From assembly GCA_023391635.1 (NCBI GenBank), contig JAEWAQ010000064.1, positions 1 through 36,254 of the forward strand: a DNA stretch of 36,254 nt, given 5' to 3'. The position numbers and the translations under genes are program-made. The notes beneath the pieces were generated by a model. It ran no database searches. It had not been told where the DNA came from and worked only from the letters and a program-made list of their open reading frames with translations. Of this stretch, positions 15,345 through 23,512 are shown in pieces. The DNA is from Bacillota bacterium. Lineage in GTDB: Bacteria > Bacillota > Bacilli > Paenibacillales > Paenibacillaceae. Positions within the stretch are counted from its first letter, which is position 1. Each line of letters opens with the position of its first letter.

Positions 15345-16235
15345 CTAGGCATTCAGTGCATCAAACAATCTCGACGCTTCCTGCACCCATGGATGCAGGA
15401 AGATTTGGAACGTATATAAAATCGGAATGCCTGCAAGTACGAACATCAAGTAGGATGCCGTCTCCTTGCGGCCTTCCCGGGCCAGATCGATCTTGGCCTT
15501 GTATTCGCGTACCAGCTCCCGGAGCAGATCGTACACCTCATCGCTCTCGTGCAGCCGCAAGGAACGGATGCTCTCGGCGAATCCGTAAGCTTCGTCCGTG
15601 CCCAACCGCTGCTTGAAATCTTGCAATGCCCGATCCGGATCGTGATACCACTCATTGAGCATCAACCCCAATTCCGTGCGGACCATGCCAGTAAGCGGCA
15701 GGCATTTCATCAGTTTGCCATGCAGGTGAAGCCGCGAACTGGTGTAATAAAGCAACTGGCTGCTGACCGCGATCAATTCCCTCCGGATGCGGTCGGTTCG
15801 GTATTTCCGCATCGCGCGCAATGCCGTTCCGTCGCAATAGGCGACCCCGGCGATGATCGATGCAGCCAAAATCGCTTTCCACCAACGGGCTGCCTCCGCC
15901 ATACCCGCCATATCCAGCCCAGTGCTCAGCGCGATAGCCAGCAGGCAGACGGCAATTATCAGCCGGCGACATGCCACATAAGCGCGCGGATCGATGCGCA
16001 GGCCGCAGCCGGCGAGCAACACGGTGCGCTCCTGCAGCGACCGGCTCTCACGGTCCGTGCGTCCGAGCTTTATTAGCCAGAGCGGTGTCTGGTGCTTGCG
16101 CCAGCCTTGCCACTTCATGCGCCATCTGCTGCGGCGATACAGAGCCGCTCTGAGCGCGACGGCGATGCCGATGAACGCCGCCGCGAATTGAACAAGCGCC
16201 CCGGCCCAGACGTACAAGCCCGTTCCGTAATCCAT
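15345..16235 (-). CDS. tadC: TadC-like inner-membrane platform protein (type II secretion F family)
   Basis: A 296-residue membrane protein. An N-terminal helix (about 8-30), two central helices (about 88-110 and 115-135) and a C-terminal helix (about 262-282, YLMFVLAGIPILYTFQIFL) surround a cytosolic T2SSF-type helical bundle (about 150-260, LLYYTSSRLHLHGKL and EVYDLLRELVREYKAKID). With TadB it would form the membrane platform moved by the TadA ATPase. It follows tadB with a 36-base gap. Confidence 0.82.
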   Translation of the reverse strand: MDYGTGLYVWAGALVQFAAAFIGIAVALRAALYRRSRWRMKWQGWRKHQTPLWLIKLGRTDRESRSLQERTVLLAGCGLRIDPRAYVACRRLIIAVCLLAIALSTGLDMAGMAEAARWWKAILAASIIAGVAYCDGTALRAMRKYRTDRIRRELIAVSSQLLYYTSSRLHLHGKLMKCLPLTGMVRTELGLMLNEWYHDPDRALQDFKQRLGTDEAYGFAESIRSLRLHESDEVYDLLRELVREYKAKIDLAREGRKETASYLMFVLAGIPILYTFQIFLHPWVQEASRLFDALNA

Positions 16236-16271
16236 GATTCGATCCCTCTTCTCCCTGGCAGCAGCCGCTGG

Positions 16272-17345
16272 CTACAGCTTCCTTCGCGATAGATAGAGAC
16301 CCATGAGCAGCGACCCGAACAAGAGCGCCAGCGCATTAAGGAGCATGCTCCTGCCCGAAGGGTCCAGCACGTAAGAGCGATAGCTTGCCTCCGGGTTCAA
16401 TCGGAAGTTAATGCCCAAGAACACGGCCAGAAACAGCGCGGGCGTGAAATTCGCTAGCCGGATCTCCAGCAGCCGATGGCGTTCCTGTTGGTTCGCCAAT
16501 TGCGCTTTGCGCATGTCGCCGATCAACTCCTTCAAATTCGCCGATACATTGTTGCCTTCCGAGAGAGCGACCTTCAGGATGCTGCCGAAATAATCCGCCC
16601 ATACATGTCCAAACGCAAGCGAGAAGCGGCGCAAGCTCTCTTCGTGGTCCTCGCTTACGGATAAATTGCGGCATAGCTGCGCGAATACCGCCTGCACCTC
16701 GCCGGGCAGCCGCCGCTCGTCCACCGTCTTCTGCAAGGCAGTCCGTACATGGCGGCAGCCTGTAATCAAGTAGCAATGGTAGAAGAGTTCTACCGCCGGA
16801 AGAAATTCCAGACGCGTAGCCGTTTGCAAGCTGACGAGTTTCATCCGCAGCGCTACATAAGGAATGCTGGCCAGCATGAGCGTCAGCAGGCAGGCAGACG
16901 GAATGGACCGAAACACGGCTATTCCGCCGAAGCATCCGATGCCGCCCAGAAACAGACAGCCGGAGAAAAATGAAGCGGGCGCCATTCTCCAACCGACGGC
17001 CGCCAGCATATCCGCCGCGTGCGCGTACAGCTTGCCGTACATTCGAGCATGCCGAAGATTCCAATCCGCCTGCTCGCGTTCTCGCATCCTCCGGACCGCA
17101 AGGCGCCTCTTGCGCATGACCCGATCCCAGACCAGCGATCCGCCGTAATGGAAACTGGCGAAAAGCAAAAGGAACAGCAACAGGCATATCGTGGCAACAG
17201 AACCCGGAAATGCGGCCCATCCGCCCCACTCTGACCATTCCGTCCACGCTCCTCCTTCCTCGCCTCCGACCCATGCTGCCCATTTCGTCCATCCAGCCAT
17301 CGCTGCCCATTCCGCCCCACCACTCCATCCCGTCCATCCGATCAA
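16272..17345 (-). CDS. tadB: TadB-like platform protein with Trp-rich N-terminal tail
   Basis: A 357-residue protein of the T2SSF platform family. After the tail come a helix (about 48-68), two central helices (about 120-165), the helical F domain (about 190-300; LEFLPAVELFYHCYLITGC, FSLAFGHVWADYFGSILKVALSEGNNV) and two C-terminal helices (about 300-320 and 333-352). The start is a TTG at 17345 overlapping the tadA stop as TTGA, 5 bases after GGAGGAGGAG. From this start, residues 1-47 are a Trp/Gly-rich repeat (GWTGWSGG, WAAMAGWTKWAAW, WTEWSEWGGW) made of repeated TGG and GGA codons, not usual in TadB. If translation starts later the tail would be absent. Confidence 0.82.
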   Translation of the reverse strand: MIGWTGWSGGAEWAAMAGWTKWAAWVGGEEGGAWTEWSEWGGWAAFPGSVATICLLLFLLLFASFHYGGSLVWDRVMRKRRLAVRRMREREQADWNLRHARMYGKLYAHAADMLAAVGWRMAPASFFSGCLFLGGIGCFGGIAVFRSIPSACLLTLMLASIPYVALRMKLVSLQTATRLEFLPAVELFYHCYLITGCRHVRTALQKTVDERRLPGEVQAVFAQLCRNLSVSEDHEESLRRFSLAFGHVWADYFGSILKVALSEGNNVSANLKELIGDMRKAQLANQQERHRLLEIRLANFTPALFLAVFLGINFRLNPEASYRSYVLDPSGRSMLLNALALLFGSLLMGLYLSRRKL

Positions 17346-18754
17346 TCCGACTCCTCCTCCCCCATGGCTTCCTTCGCACGGTCCGGAGCCATGCGCCTGA
17401 TGCGAGCAGCTCCCTTCGCGGAGAACGGCGCCGGAAACGTCCAGCGGTCACCCGCCTCGTCGTAACGTGCGAGATCGCGCACCCGTACTTCTCCGTCCGC
17501 CCATTGGAACTCGCCGATCCGAACCAGCTTGCGGCTGTCGCCGATCTGCCTCATTTCAAGTCCGATTTGCGTCACATGCTCAGCGATCCGCCTGACGAGC
17601 CTTGCCGGATTCATCCCGCGGCCGTCCAGCATGCACATGTCCGCGATCGCATCCGGCACGTCCTCCAGCGAGCTGGCATGGACGGAAGTGATGCTCCCCT
17701 CATGACCGCGCGTGCATGCCCGGACGTAAATATTCGCATCTTCATCACGGATCTCGGCATGGCAGATGCGCTGCGGCGATTGCCGCAAAGCCAGCTTGAA
17801 CGCTTGCCGGGGACCGTGCACGGCGTCCTCCTCGTCCGCCTCGTACTCAATCACGTTCTTGTCGGGAAAATCGCGCGACAGCATCAGTTCGTAACGCGTC
17901 TCGATCGTAACGATCCGCTCCTCGTCCGGCATCTCCGCGATCAGCGCCTTGATCATATGCGTTTTGCCGGAATTGGTCGATCCGATCACCACCAGGTTGA
18001 AGCGGCTGCGGACGATCGTCAGAAGCAACTGCCGTACCGGCTCGTCGATCGTTCGGTATTCCGGCTGGCACAACGCGGCCAAGTTGAAATGCTTCACGAC
18101 GTAGAACCGAATCGTCAGCGTCGGCTGCGCCGTGAACCCGAATCCGGTCATCGTCACGCGCGAACCGTCGAGCAGCACGACCTCCGCCCATCGCTTGCGC
18201 GGATTGATCCGATCGTTATTGAACAGCACCAGGTTCTGCTGAATCCTCTCCACCTGCGAGATGTCCTGAAACCGGTAGGGCGAAGGCACCGCTCGGCCAT
18301 TGCGGACCTCAAATATCCGCGTCCCGACGACCTGGACCTCCTCCAGCCCTTCGCGGCTCTGCAGCACGAGCTCCAGCATGTTCATTCCGATGACTTCCGC
18401 GAACAGCGCCTCGGCCAACGTGCCATAGGGCAGGCCGCCGATCGGGACGTGCTGCAGCCGCTTCTTGATAATCCAATCGGAGATGACCGCCAGCATCTCG
18501 GCACGCTCCTGCGGAAAGCCGATGACCGCTCGATTCAGCTTCTCGGCGTATTGCCGCCGCTCCTCGTCGCTCCAGCCCCGCGGCGACGCGAGCATGTGCC
18601 TCACCTCTTCGGTCAGCGACTGAAGCGGCGCGGTTCCCTCGGCCCCCTTATCTGCGCCGGACTTCGTCATCAAGCGTACGCTGCCCGTCTGACCCGCGTA
18701 TTCGGCAGCGTACGCCGATATCGAGAATCGCTTGCGGACAACCGTCTCGCTCAT
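17342..18754 (-). CDS. cpaF: CpaF/TadA family secretion ATPase
   Basis: A 470-residue type II/IV secretion ATPase that powers pilus assembly. After an N-terminal helical domain, the Walker A loop GSTNSGKT is at 258-265. An Asp-box region (RIVTIETRYELML) follows. The Walker B/His-box area reads HAEIRDEDANIYVRACTRGHEGSITSVHASS, where the usual GEVR-G-E-A is AEIRDEDA. The start ATG 18754 overlaps the upstream stop as ATGA and has GGAGG. It ends in EEEESD, whose codons also provide the ribosome site of tadB. Confidence 0.92.
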   Translation of the reverse strand: MSETVVRKRFSISAYAAEYAGQTGSVRLMTKSGADKGAEGTAPLQSLTEEVRHMLASPRGWSDEERRQYAEKLNRAVIGFPQERAEMLAVISDWIIKKRLQHVPIGGLPYGTLAEALFAEVIGMNMLELVLQSREGLEEVQVVGTRIFEVRNGRAVPSPYRFQDISQVERIQQNLVLFNNDRINPRKRWAEVVLLDGSRVTMTGFGFTAQPTLTIRFYVVKHFNLAALCQPEYRTIDEPVRQLLLTIVRSRFNLVVIGSTNSGKTHMIKALIAEMPDEERIVTIETRYELMLSRDFPDKNVIEYEADEEDAVHGPRQAFKLALRQSPQRICHAEIRDEDANIYVRACTRGHEGSITSVHASSLEDVPDAIADMCMLDGRGMNPARLVRRIAEHVTQIGLEMRQIGDSRKLVRIGEFQWADGEVRVRDLARYDEAGDRWTFPAPFSAKGAARIRRMAPDRAKEAMGEEESD

Positions 18755-19587
18755 CGCCCCGTCCTCCGATAAAACAACAATCTGCGCAGCCACGGCTGTT
18801 CGATCTGCCTCAGCCGGGCCGGCCAATTCAGCTTCCGTATCAGCGGTTCCGCCACCGAATCGAACAGGCCTGCATTGCGGTCGTGCGATGCCAGCCATTC
18901 ATCCAGGCGTCCGCTGTCCAGCTGCAAATGTACGCTCTCCAGCAGCTTCAATTCCGTAAGCGACCGGCTCCCGATTTCTTTGCGAATCTCCTTCATCCCA
19001 TAACCCCCCATGGCTCGTGTGCCTCCTTGAAGCAAGATGACATGAAAACCGTTCGGCGATATTCCGAACTGACTTCCGACTTGTCCCGTCCATCGCTGGA
19101 TGTCTTCCTGAAAATGGCTGAAGCTGCCGGTCGTCGTCAAATACCGCTCGTCTGCTTCCTGCATGGCGACAATCGTCGCCGCATTGTCCCAATAGGCGCT
19201 CACGTCCGCGATCGTCAAATCATACGTCTCACGGGAAGCCTCCAGCAGACGCCGTATGTCGGTCGGCTCGTAATATTCCGCCTGTTCTCGGGCGAGACTG
19301 CCGAACAGCACCCGCAGGCTGCCCAGACTCGCTCCGGTATGCGCATATTGCGACAGCTTGTCCGCCGTCAGCGTGCCCGCCCGCAATTCCGGACGGAGAC
19401 CGTCGAGCGTCACCTGAGGCCGATCGATCCCGAGGTACAGATGCGTCTTGGCGCTCTTCAAATTAAGGCACAGAAACCCGACTTTCCGTCCTGTCGAGGA
19501 AGCGATCCGATAAGCCGTCCCGAAGGCGGCCAGCGTCGTGCCGATATTCGGCGTAGAGCCCATGAACGCTGCCAGTTGACCGCTCAT
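18751..19587 (-). CDS. CpaE-like MinD/ParA-fold protein with degenerate Walker A
   Basis: A 278-residue protein of the size and place of CpaE/TadZ, which directs Tad apparatus to its site. The N-terminus has the P-loop NTPase frame, but the loop reads GSTPNIGTTLAAFG (10-23): the deviant Walker A lysines of KGGxGKT are both absent. A Walker B-like DLTIADVSAYWD and later strand-helix alternation remain. No receiver domain precedes it, unlike many CpaE proteins. It probably cannot hydrolyse ATP and may act as a structural localiser. ATG 19587 overlaps the cpaB stop (ATGA) and has AAGGAGG. Confidence 0.8.
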   Translation of the reverse strand: MSGQLAAFMGSTPNIGTTLAAFGTAYRIASSTGRKVGFLCLNLKSAKTHLYLGIDRPQVTLDGLRPELRAGTLTADKLSQYAHTGASLGSLRVLFGSLAREQAEYYEPTDIRRLLEASRETYDLTIADVSAYWDNAATIVAMQEADERYLTTTGSFSHFQEDIQRWTGQVGSQFGISPNGFHVILLQGGTRAMGGYGMKEIRKEIGSRSLTELKLLESVHLQLDSGRLDEWLASHDRNAGLFDSVAEPLIRKLNWPARLRQIEQPWLRRLLFYRRTGR

Positions 19588-20306
19588 CGCGGCGCCTCCT
19601 TCCCGGCAAGCCCGTCGACCGCATCGGCGGCAAAGGCGACGATCAGCTTCGCTTGCCCCGTCTTGCACGCGGTATCGATCGACAGCCACTGCTCCTCCGT
19701 CAAGTTCAGATTGATCGCGTCAATCGTCCCGTTCGCCTCCCGTCTGGAAGCGTACATACGCTCCTTGTCGCCGTCCGCCATGGACAGGATGTTCGGATTA
19801 CGAGGATTGTCGATTTCCTGGTTGGCCGCGCTCTTCACGCCCGCTACGACAATTGAACGGGGGAATAGCCGACGCGAGGAGGCCGCCGTATCCGATAAAT
19901 AAACGATCACCCGGTCGCCCGCCCGTATACCGTTTGAGATCGACTTGATGTATTCGCGGGGAATTTGGAACGTCGCCTCGCCCTCGACCGGGAACAGCCG
20001 ATAGCGATCCAGCTTCCAGCGCAGCAGCGGCTCGCCCGCGCCCAGGGGAGCGACAGCTTCCAAGCCGACGGCTTCCGCCGGATCGACAATCATCTCGTCG
20101 GTCAACGCGCCGCGGGGCAAGTACTTGATCTCAAGCCCGTCCGCTGCGAGCGTTGCTCCCATCGGCACGAATTGGCGGGGCACGACAATCCCGACTGTTT
20201 CCTGCTGCTTGACCTGCTTCAATTGCACCCAATACACGCCGTACACCAGCATGCCGGAGAGCATGGCCGCAGAAAAGCTGATCGCCATCTGTTTCTTGCG
20301 ATTCAT
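19584..20306 (-). CDS. cpaB: CpaB/RcpC-like SAF-domain pilus assembly protein
   Basis: A 240-residue protein with an N-terminal transmembrane helix (about 8-28, ISFSAAMLSGMLVYGVYWV) and an SAF domain (about 38-100: VPRQFVPMGATLAADGLEIKYLPRGALTDEMI). A second beta domain follows (ATFQIPREYIKSISNGIRAGDRVIVYLSDT). It is the first gene of the Tad-like operon and lies about 30 bases after an intrinsic terminator that sits in its own leader. Confidence 0.82.
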   Translation of the reverse strand: MNRKKQMAISFSAAMLSGMLVYGVYWVQLKQVKQQETVGIVVPRQFVPMGATLAADGLEIKYLPRGALTDEMIVDPAEAVGLEAVAPLGAGEPLLRWKLDRYRLFPVEGEATFQIPREYIKSISNGIRAGDRVIVYLSDTAASSRRLFPRSIVVAGVKSAANQEIDNPRNPNILSMADGDKERMYASRREANGTIDAINLNLTEEQWLSIDTACKTGQAKLIVAFAADAVDGLAGKEAPR

Positions 20307-20340
20307 GGCTTACGCACCTCTTCCCTTGGTTTGAAGTAAA

Positions 20341-20396
20341 TAAAAAACGCAGGCAAATAGAGAACTTGGGTTCTCCATCGCCTGCGTGCTTCGCAG
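20341..20396 (-). terminator. Leader terminator with competing hairpin, upstream of cpaB (candidate attenuator)
   Basis: On the minus strand, ACGCAGGC (20380-20387) pairs with GCCTGCGT (20347-20354), enclosing an inner stem GAGAAC/GTTCTC, and TTTTTTATTTA follows. A short upstream hairpin CTGCG-loop-CGCAG (20382-20396) uses the same 5' arm, so the two are mutually exclusive. It lies between the promoter at 20430-20458 and cpaB. It lacks the conserved core of the c-di-GMP-I or c-di-AMP aptamers. Confidence 0.75.
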
Positions 20397-20429
20397 TTCG
20401 AATATTCCTGTATGAAGTTGGTAAGGAAA

Positions 20430-20458
20430 ACTATAGCAAATGCCTATGTGAATGTAAA
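20430..20458 (-). promoter_or_regulatory. Promoter of the Tad-like operon
   Basis: TTTACA (20453-20458), 17-base spacer and TATAGT (20430-20435) on the minus strand. Transcription would start near 20423, giving a leader of about 115 bases that contains the terminator. Confidence 0.8.
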
Positions 20459-20535
20459 GTGTTTTTTTCGCTTACGCGGATACGCTTTGGTTTCCTGACC
20501 TACTTACCGAAGGAATCATCTCGGCTGAATAGCTG

Positions 20536-21165
20536 CTATTGCCGAACGAACGGGTTGTCCCGCTTCTCCTCGCCGATCGTCGTCTCCGGTCCGTGACCCG
20601 GCAGCACGAGGGTGTCGTCCGGCAGCGTGTACAACTTCTCCCGGATGGATCGGGCCAACTGCTCCGAGCTGCCCCCGGGCAAGTCGGTCCGACCGACGGA
20701 ACGGCGGAACAGGGCGTCGCCCGCGAACAGCAGGTCGCCGCACAGGAAGCCGACGCTGCCGGGCGAATGGCCCGGCGTGAACAGCACGCGGAACTTCGAT
20801 CCGAGCAGCGGCAGCTCGTCTCCGTCCGCCAACAGGCGATCGGGCGCTTCCCCGGCGATCGGGGGCGTCGCGTCCGGCCATCGCAGCGAGCCGTTCTTCG
20901 CCGGGTCCGTCAGCCAATCCTTCTCCAGCGAATGAATGTATACTGGACAGCCGTATCGCTTGCGAACGGCTTCCACGCCGCCGATATGGTCGAAGTGCGC
21001 ATGGGTAAGCAGCACCGCTTCCACCTCGTATCCGTCAAGCTTGCGGAGCAAGGCGCCGTCGGCCGTACCCGGATCGATCACGACGGCCCGGGTACGCGCG
21101 GCATCTGTGACCACGTACGCATTCGTTTCCAGCGGGCCCAGCGGGAATGTCTGAAACGTCAGCAT
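20536..21165 (-). CDS. MBL-fold metallohydrolase (YqgX/glyoxalase II-like)
   Basis: A 209-residue metallo-beta-lactamase-fold hydrolase. The metal site THAHFDHIGG (about 53-62, HxHxDH), TPGHSPGS, AGDALF and LPGHGPET supply all ligands. Length and pattern match the YqgX-type small hydrolases related to hydroxyacylglutathione hydrolase; the true thioester substrate in a Firmicute is not known. The start ATG 21165 lies 4 bases after the stop of the thioredoxin-like gene, so the two are likely co-transcribed. Confidence 0.88.
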   Translation of the reverse strand: MLTFQTFPLGPLETNAYVVTDAARTRAVVIDPGTADGALLRKLDGYEVEAVLLTHAHFDHIGGVEAVRKRYGCPVYIHSLEKDWLTDPAKNGSLRWPDATPPIAGEAPDRLLADGDELPLLGSKFRVLFTPGHSPGSVGFLCGDLLFAGDALFRRSVGRTDLPGGSSEQLARSIREKLYTLPDDTLVLPGHGPETTIGEEKRDNPFVRQ

Positions 21166-21169
21166 CGGC

Positions 21170-21736
21170 TCACACCCGCGACAGCAGGTCGCGAAGCTCC
21201 TGCACGATCAACGCCTGATAGCCGGTGTCTTCCCCGTATCGGCGCATGATCTCTTGGCGGGCAGCCGTGAGATTGTCCTGATAGTCCGGCGCTTCCCGGT
21301 CCGGATTGTTGGCCTTGAACGCCTCCATCACCTCTTGAACGTGCCTCGGACGCGGCCCCCATTTTCCCAATATCGCTCCGCCCGTATCCGCAATGAACAC
21401 GACCGGAATGGACCGGCCGCCCATCGTCAGGTGCTCGTCCATCAGATCCAGATGCTCTTCCATGATCAGCACTTGCGTCGGAATGCCGGCCGCCTCCATC
21501 GCGCGCAGCACGACGGGCACGTTGCGCACGACATCGCCGCACCAATCCGCCGCCAGGATCGAACAGACCAGATCATCGCGGAATTGCAGCGATTCGAAAA
21601 ATTCCCGCGTTTCACTGTCCGGCCATTCGAACTTGTCGTACCACGAGGCGAATGCTTCCTGATTTCTGGTCATGCCTTCCCGGAATTGTTGCGGCGTGAT
21701 GCCTTTGCCTAACTTATGGGCGATTTGTTGACTCAT
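21170..21736 (-). CDS. Thioredoxin-like protein with single-cysteine WCGD motif
   Basis: A 188-residue cytosolic thioredoxin-fold protein of the thioredoxin_9 type. The active-site region reads AADWCGDVV (C66), so the second Cys of WCxxC is absent and dithiol redox chemistry is unlikely; the cis-proline region RSIPVVFIADTGG follows, as in the fold. ATG 21736 is chosen (MSQQIAHKLG) with GAGGGAATCGAT before it; upstream frame lacks similarity. Function unknown. Confidence 0.78.
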   Translation of the reverse strand: MSQQIAHKLGKGITPQQFREGMTRNQEAFASWYDKFEWPDSETREFFESLQFRDDLVCSILAADWCGDVVRNVPVVLRAMEAAGIPTQVLIMEEHLDLMDEHLTMGGRSIPVVFIADTGGAILGKWGPRPRHVQEVMEAFKANNPDREAPDYQDNLTAARQEIMRRYGEDTGYQALIVQELRDLLSRV

Positions 21737-21776
21737 ATCGATTCCCTCGCTTGTTTGAATTATGCGTGCAAATCCG

Positions 21777-22388
21777 TTAGACGGCTTTCTTCTTCTTGGA
21801 ACGCCATACGGCGTAGACGACGTACAGAACGAGCAACCCAATGGCGGCCGGGAAAATGATCTTCGTGTAAGGCGCGGCTTTCTCGCCGATCTGCTCCCAA
21901 TTGTCCCCGAGGCTCCAGCCCAGCCAGACGAACAGGAACGACCAAGGAATGGAAGCGAGCAGCGTCAGCAGCGTATAGACGGTGAAGTTCATACGGGCCA
22001 TGCCGGCCGGAATGGAGATCACCTGCCGCATGACGGGGACGAACCTGGCCGTAAGCACGATGATCGGTCCGTGGCGGTCGAACCAGCGTTCCGCGATGTC
22101 CACATGCTTCTCCTTGATCCGCAGGAACTTGCCGTACTTGAGCAGGAACGGTCTCCCGCCGTACAAACCGATCGCATACAGCAGCCATTGCTGCAGCAAC
22201 GCGCCGATCGTGCCACAGATGACGGCCCCGATGAACGTGACTTGCCCTTGCGAAACCAGATAACCGCCGAATCCGAGGACAATTTCGCTCGGGATGACTT
22301 CGATTGCCAGCCCGATCACGATGCCGAAGTACCCCAGGCTCTCTACCCACTGCAGCAATTGCGCCAACCATTCGTGAATCAGATCCAT
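21777..22388 (-). CDS. DedA family membrane protein
   Basis: A 203-residue multi-helix inner-membrane protein. The DedA/SNARE-associated signature is clear: GTIGALLQQWLLYAIGLYGG (about 57-76) and LTARFVPVMRQVISIPAGMARM (about 112-133), with the Arg pair known to be essential in E. coli members. The family is linked to lipid flipping and proton-dependent membrane homeostasis; the B. subtilis relative PetA/UptA group carries phospholipid or undecaprenyl phosphate. Start at ATG 22388 (MDLIHEWL) is chosen by family length; an upstream in-frame ATG at 22418 has no better ribosome site. Confidence 0.88.
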   Translation of the reverse strand: MDLIHEWLAQLLQWVESLGYFGIVIGLAIEVIPSEIVLGFGGYLVSQGQVTFIGAVICGTIGALLQQWLLYAIGLYGGRPFLLKYGKFLRIKEKHVDIAERWFDRHGPIIVLTARFVPVMRQVISIPAGMARMNFTVYTLLTLLASIPWSFLFVWLGWSLGDNWEQIGEKAAPYTKIIFPAAIGLLVLYVVYAVWRSKKKKAV

Positions 22389-22601
22389 CAAGCGCGCTCG
22401 ACCTGCTTTCTCTCCCATTTTCGCAAATCTTTCTTATTCTAGCATATGGGGACGAGGGCATTCCAGCACCGGAAAAATGGACAATCGCATGGCGAACGGA
22501 ATTGCGCATGACGGCGATACGGCTGGCGAACTGCTTGTCATGCCGGGACGGGCTGCGGCATACAATCTGGTAGTTGGACAAAGTTGAGGAGGAGTGTGAG
22601 C

Positions 22602-23060
22602 ATGAGCAAAGTCGTTTTCATCGATCGTAAAAAAATGCAGCTGTATGCGTTGCTGGCGGTGGCGATCATCATGATCGGGGCGTATATCGGCTGGATGCAG
22701 ACCAGACCGGCAGCGGGCGCGGCCATGGCAACGGCGGACAGTCCGCGCGTCATCCACTTGGTGACGGGCGAGTTCACGGCGAAAGGGACAGACGGCAATG
22801 CGCTGGAATCGTACCGCTGGGATCCGGGCACGGTCATCCTGAAGAAGGGCGAAGCGGTCGAGCTGCGCATCACCGGCATTAACGGCCAATCCCATCCGTT
22901 CGTCATCGAAGGCTTGAATATTAAAGGGATAGTGCACAAGGGCAAAACGACGGTCGTCAGCTTCACGCCGAAAGACGCCGGCATCTACCCGATCGTCTGT
23001 CAGACGCATAATGAACTGAGCAAAGGCGGCCCCATGGTCGGCTACATCGTCGTTCAATGA
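22602..23060 (+). CDS. Membrane-anchored cupredoxin
   Basis: A 152-residue protein with an N-terminal signal anchor (about 13-32, LYALLAVAIIMIGAYIGW) and an external cupredoxin fold (about 48-152). A type 1 copper set is visible: H98 (GQSHPF), C133, H136 and M145 (CQTHNELSKGGPM). The eight-residue gap between His and Met is longer than in plastocyanin. A CuA site is excluded because there is only one Cys. It may carry electrons or copper outside the membrane. GAGGAGGAG lies 7 bases before ATG 22602. It is the first of two plus-strand genes here. Confidence 0.88.
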   Translation: MSKVVFIDRKKMQLYALLAVAIIMIGAYIGWMQTRPAAGAAMATADSPRVIHLVTGEFTAKGTDGNALESYRWDPGTVILKKGEAVELRITGINGQSHPFVIEGLNIKGIVHKGKTTVVSFTPKDAGIYPIVCQTHNELSKGGPMVGYIVVQ

Positions 23061-23064
23061 GAAA

Positions 23065-23086
23065 GGCGCCCGCGAGGGCGTCTTTT
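23065..23086 (+). terminator. Intrinsic terminator after the cupredoxin gene
   Basis: GGCGCCC GCGA GGGCGTC followed by TTTTGCATTT, beginning 4 bases after the stop codon. Confidence 0.8.
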
Positions 23087-23187
23087 GCATTTCACAAGGC
23101 CGATCGCTGCACCGGCATGCCCATGCTCCCTTCCTTGCTCTCTTGCATACAGTGGATTACATCCAGCTAGGAAGGGAGCAACGCGTC

Positions 23188-23499
23188 ATGAACCACGAAC
23201 GGGTGAAACACACGGCACAGCCCCCGAACCCGCGCACGATTCGGAGAGCTTGCGGCAAGGAGCTTTATCGCGCCGTCAAGCGGCTCCGTCAGCATATCCC
23301 CTCCGAATCGGTAAGGGCAGCTGAAGAACTATATACGCGAAAGGTGATCGGTCACCTTGAATGGATCACGATGAATCAGAGCAATCGTAAAATGTTGGCG
23401 GATTGGTGGGACGAGGCGGTCTGTCCGGATATCGCCGCGCTCTGGCAGGTGGAGCCTGCCCGACTATCGCGGGCCTTTCGCGACGCTTTCGGCGGGTAA
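23188..23499 (+). CDS. Hypothetical protein, 103 aa
   Basis: A small, basic, helical protein (KELYRAVKRLRQHIP, VRAAEELYTRKVIGHLEWI, NRKMLADWWDEAVCPDIAALW) with no motif that I can name. The ATG at 23188 is chosen because AAGGGAG lies about 9 bases upstream; the frame extends to 23143 without further support. It is convergent with the PilZ gene and separated from it by only 13 bases, with no obvious terminator between. Function unknown. Confidence 0.72.
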   Translation: MNHERVKHTAQPPNPRTIRRACGKELYRAVKRLRQHIPSESVRAAEELYTRKVIGHLEWITMNQSNRKMLADWWDEAVCPDIAALWQVEPARLSRAFRDAFGG

Positions 23500-23512
23500 T
23501 GGATCCGGCGAT

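Noticed and set aside
17210..18772. 520-codon open frame on the plus strand
   Set aside because: Antisense to cpaF, which has intact ATPase motifs. The composition is typical of shadow frames.
20341..20420. c-di-GMP or c-di-AMP riboswitch in the cpaB leader
   Set aside because: The conserved GGACGCAAAGC and other core elements are missing; only the terminator and a short hairpin are present.
22512..22576. TTGTCA/TACAAT as a promoter for the cupredoxin gene
   Set aside because: The hexamers are good but about 20 bases apart, too far for a normal sigma-A promoter.
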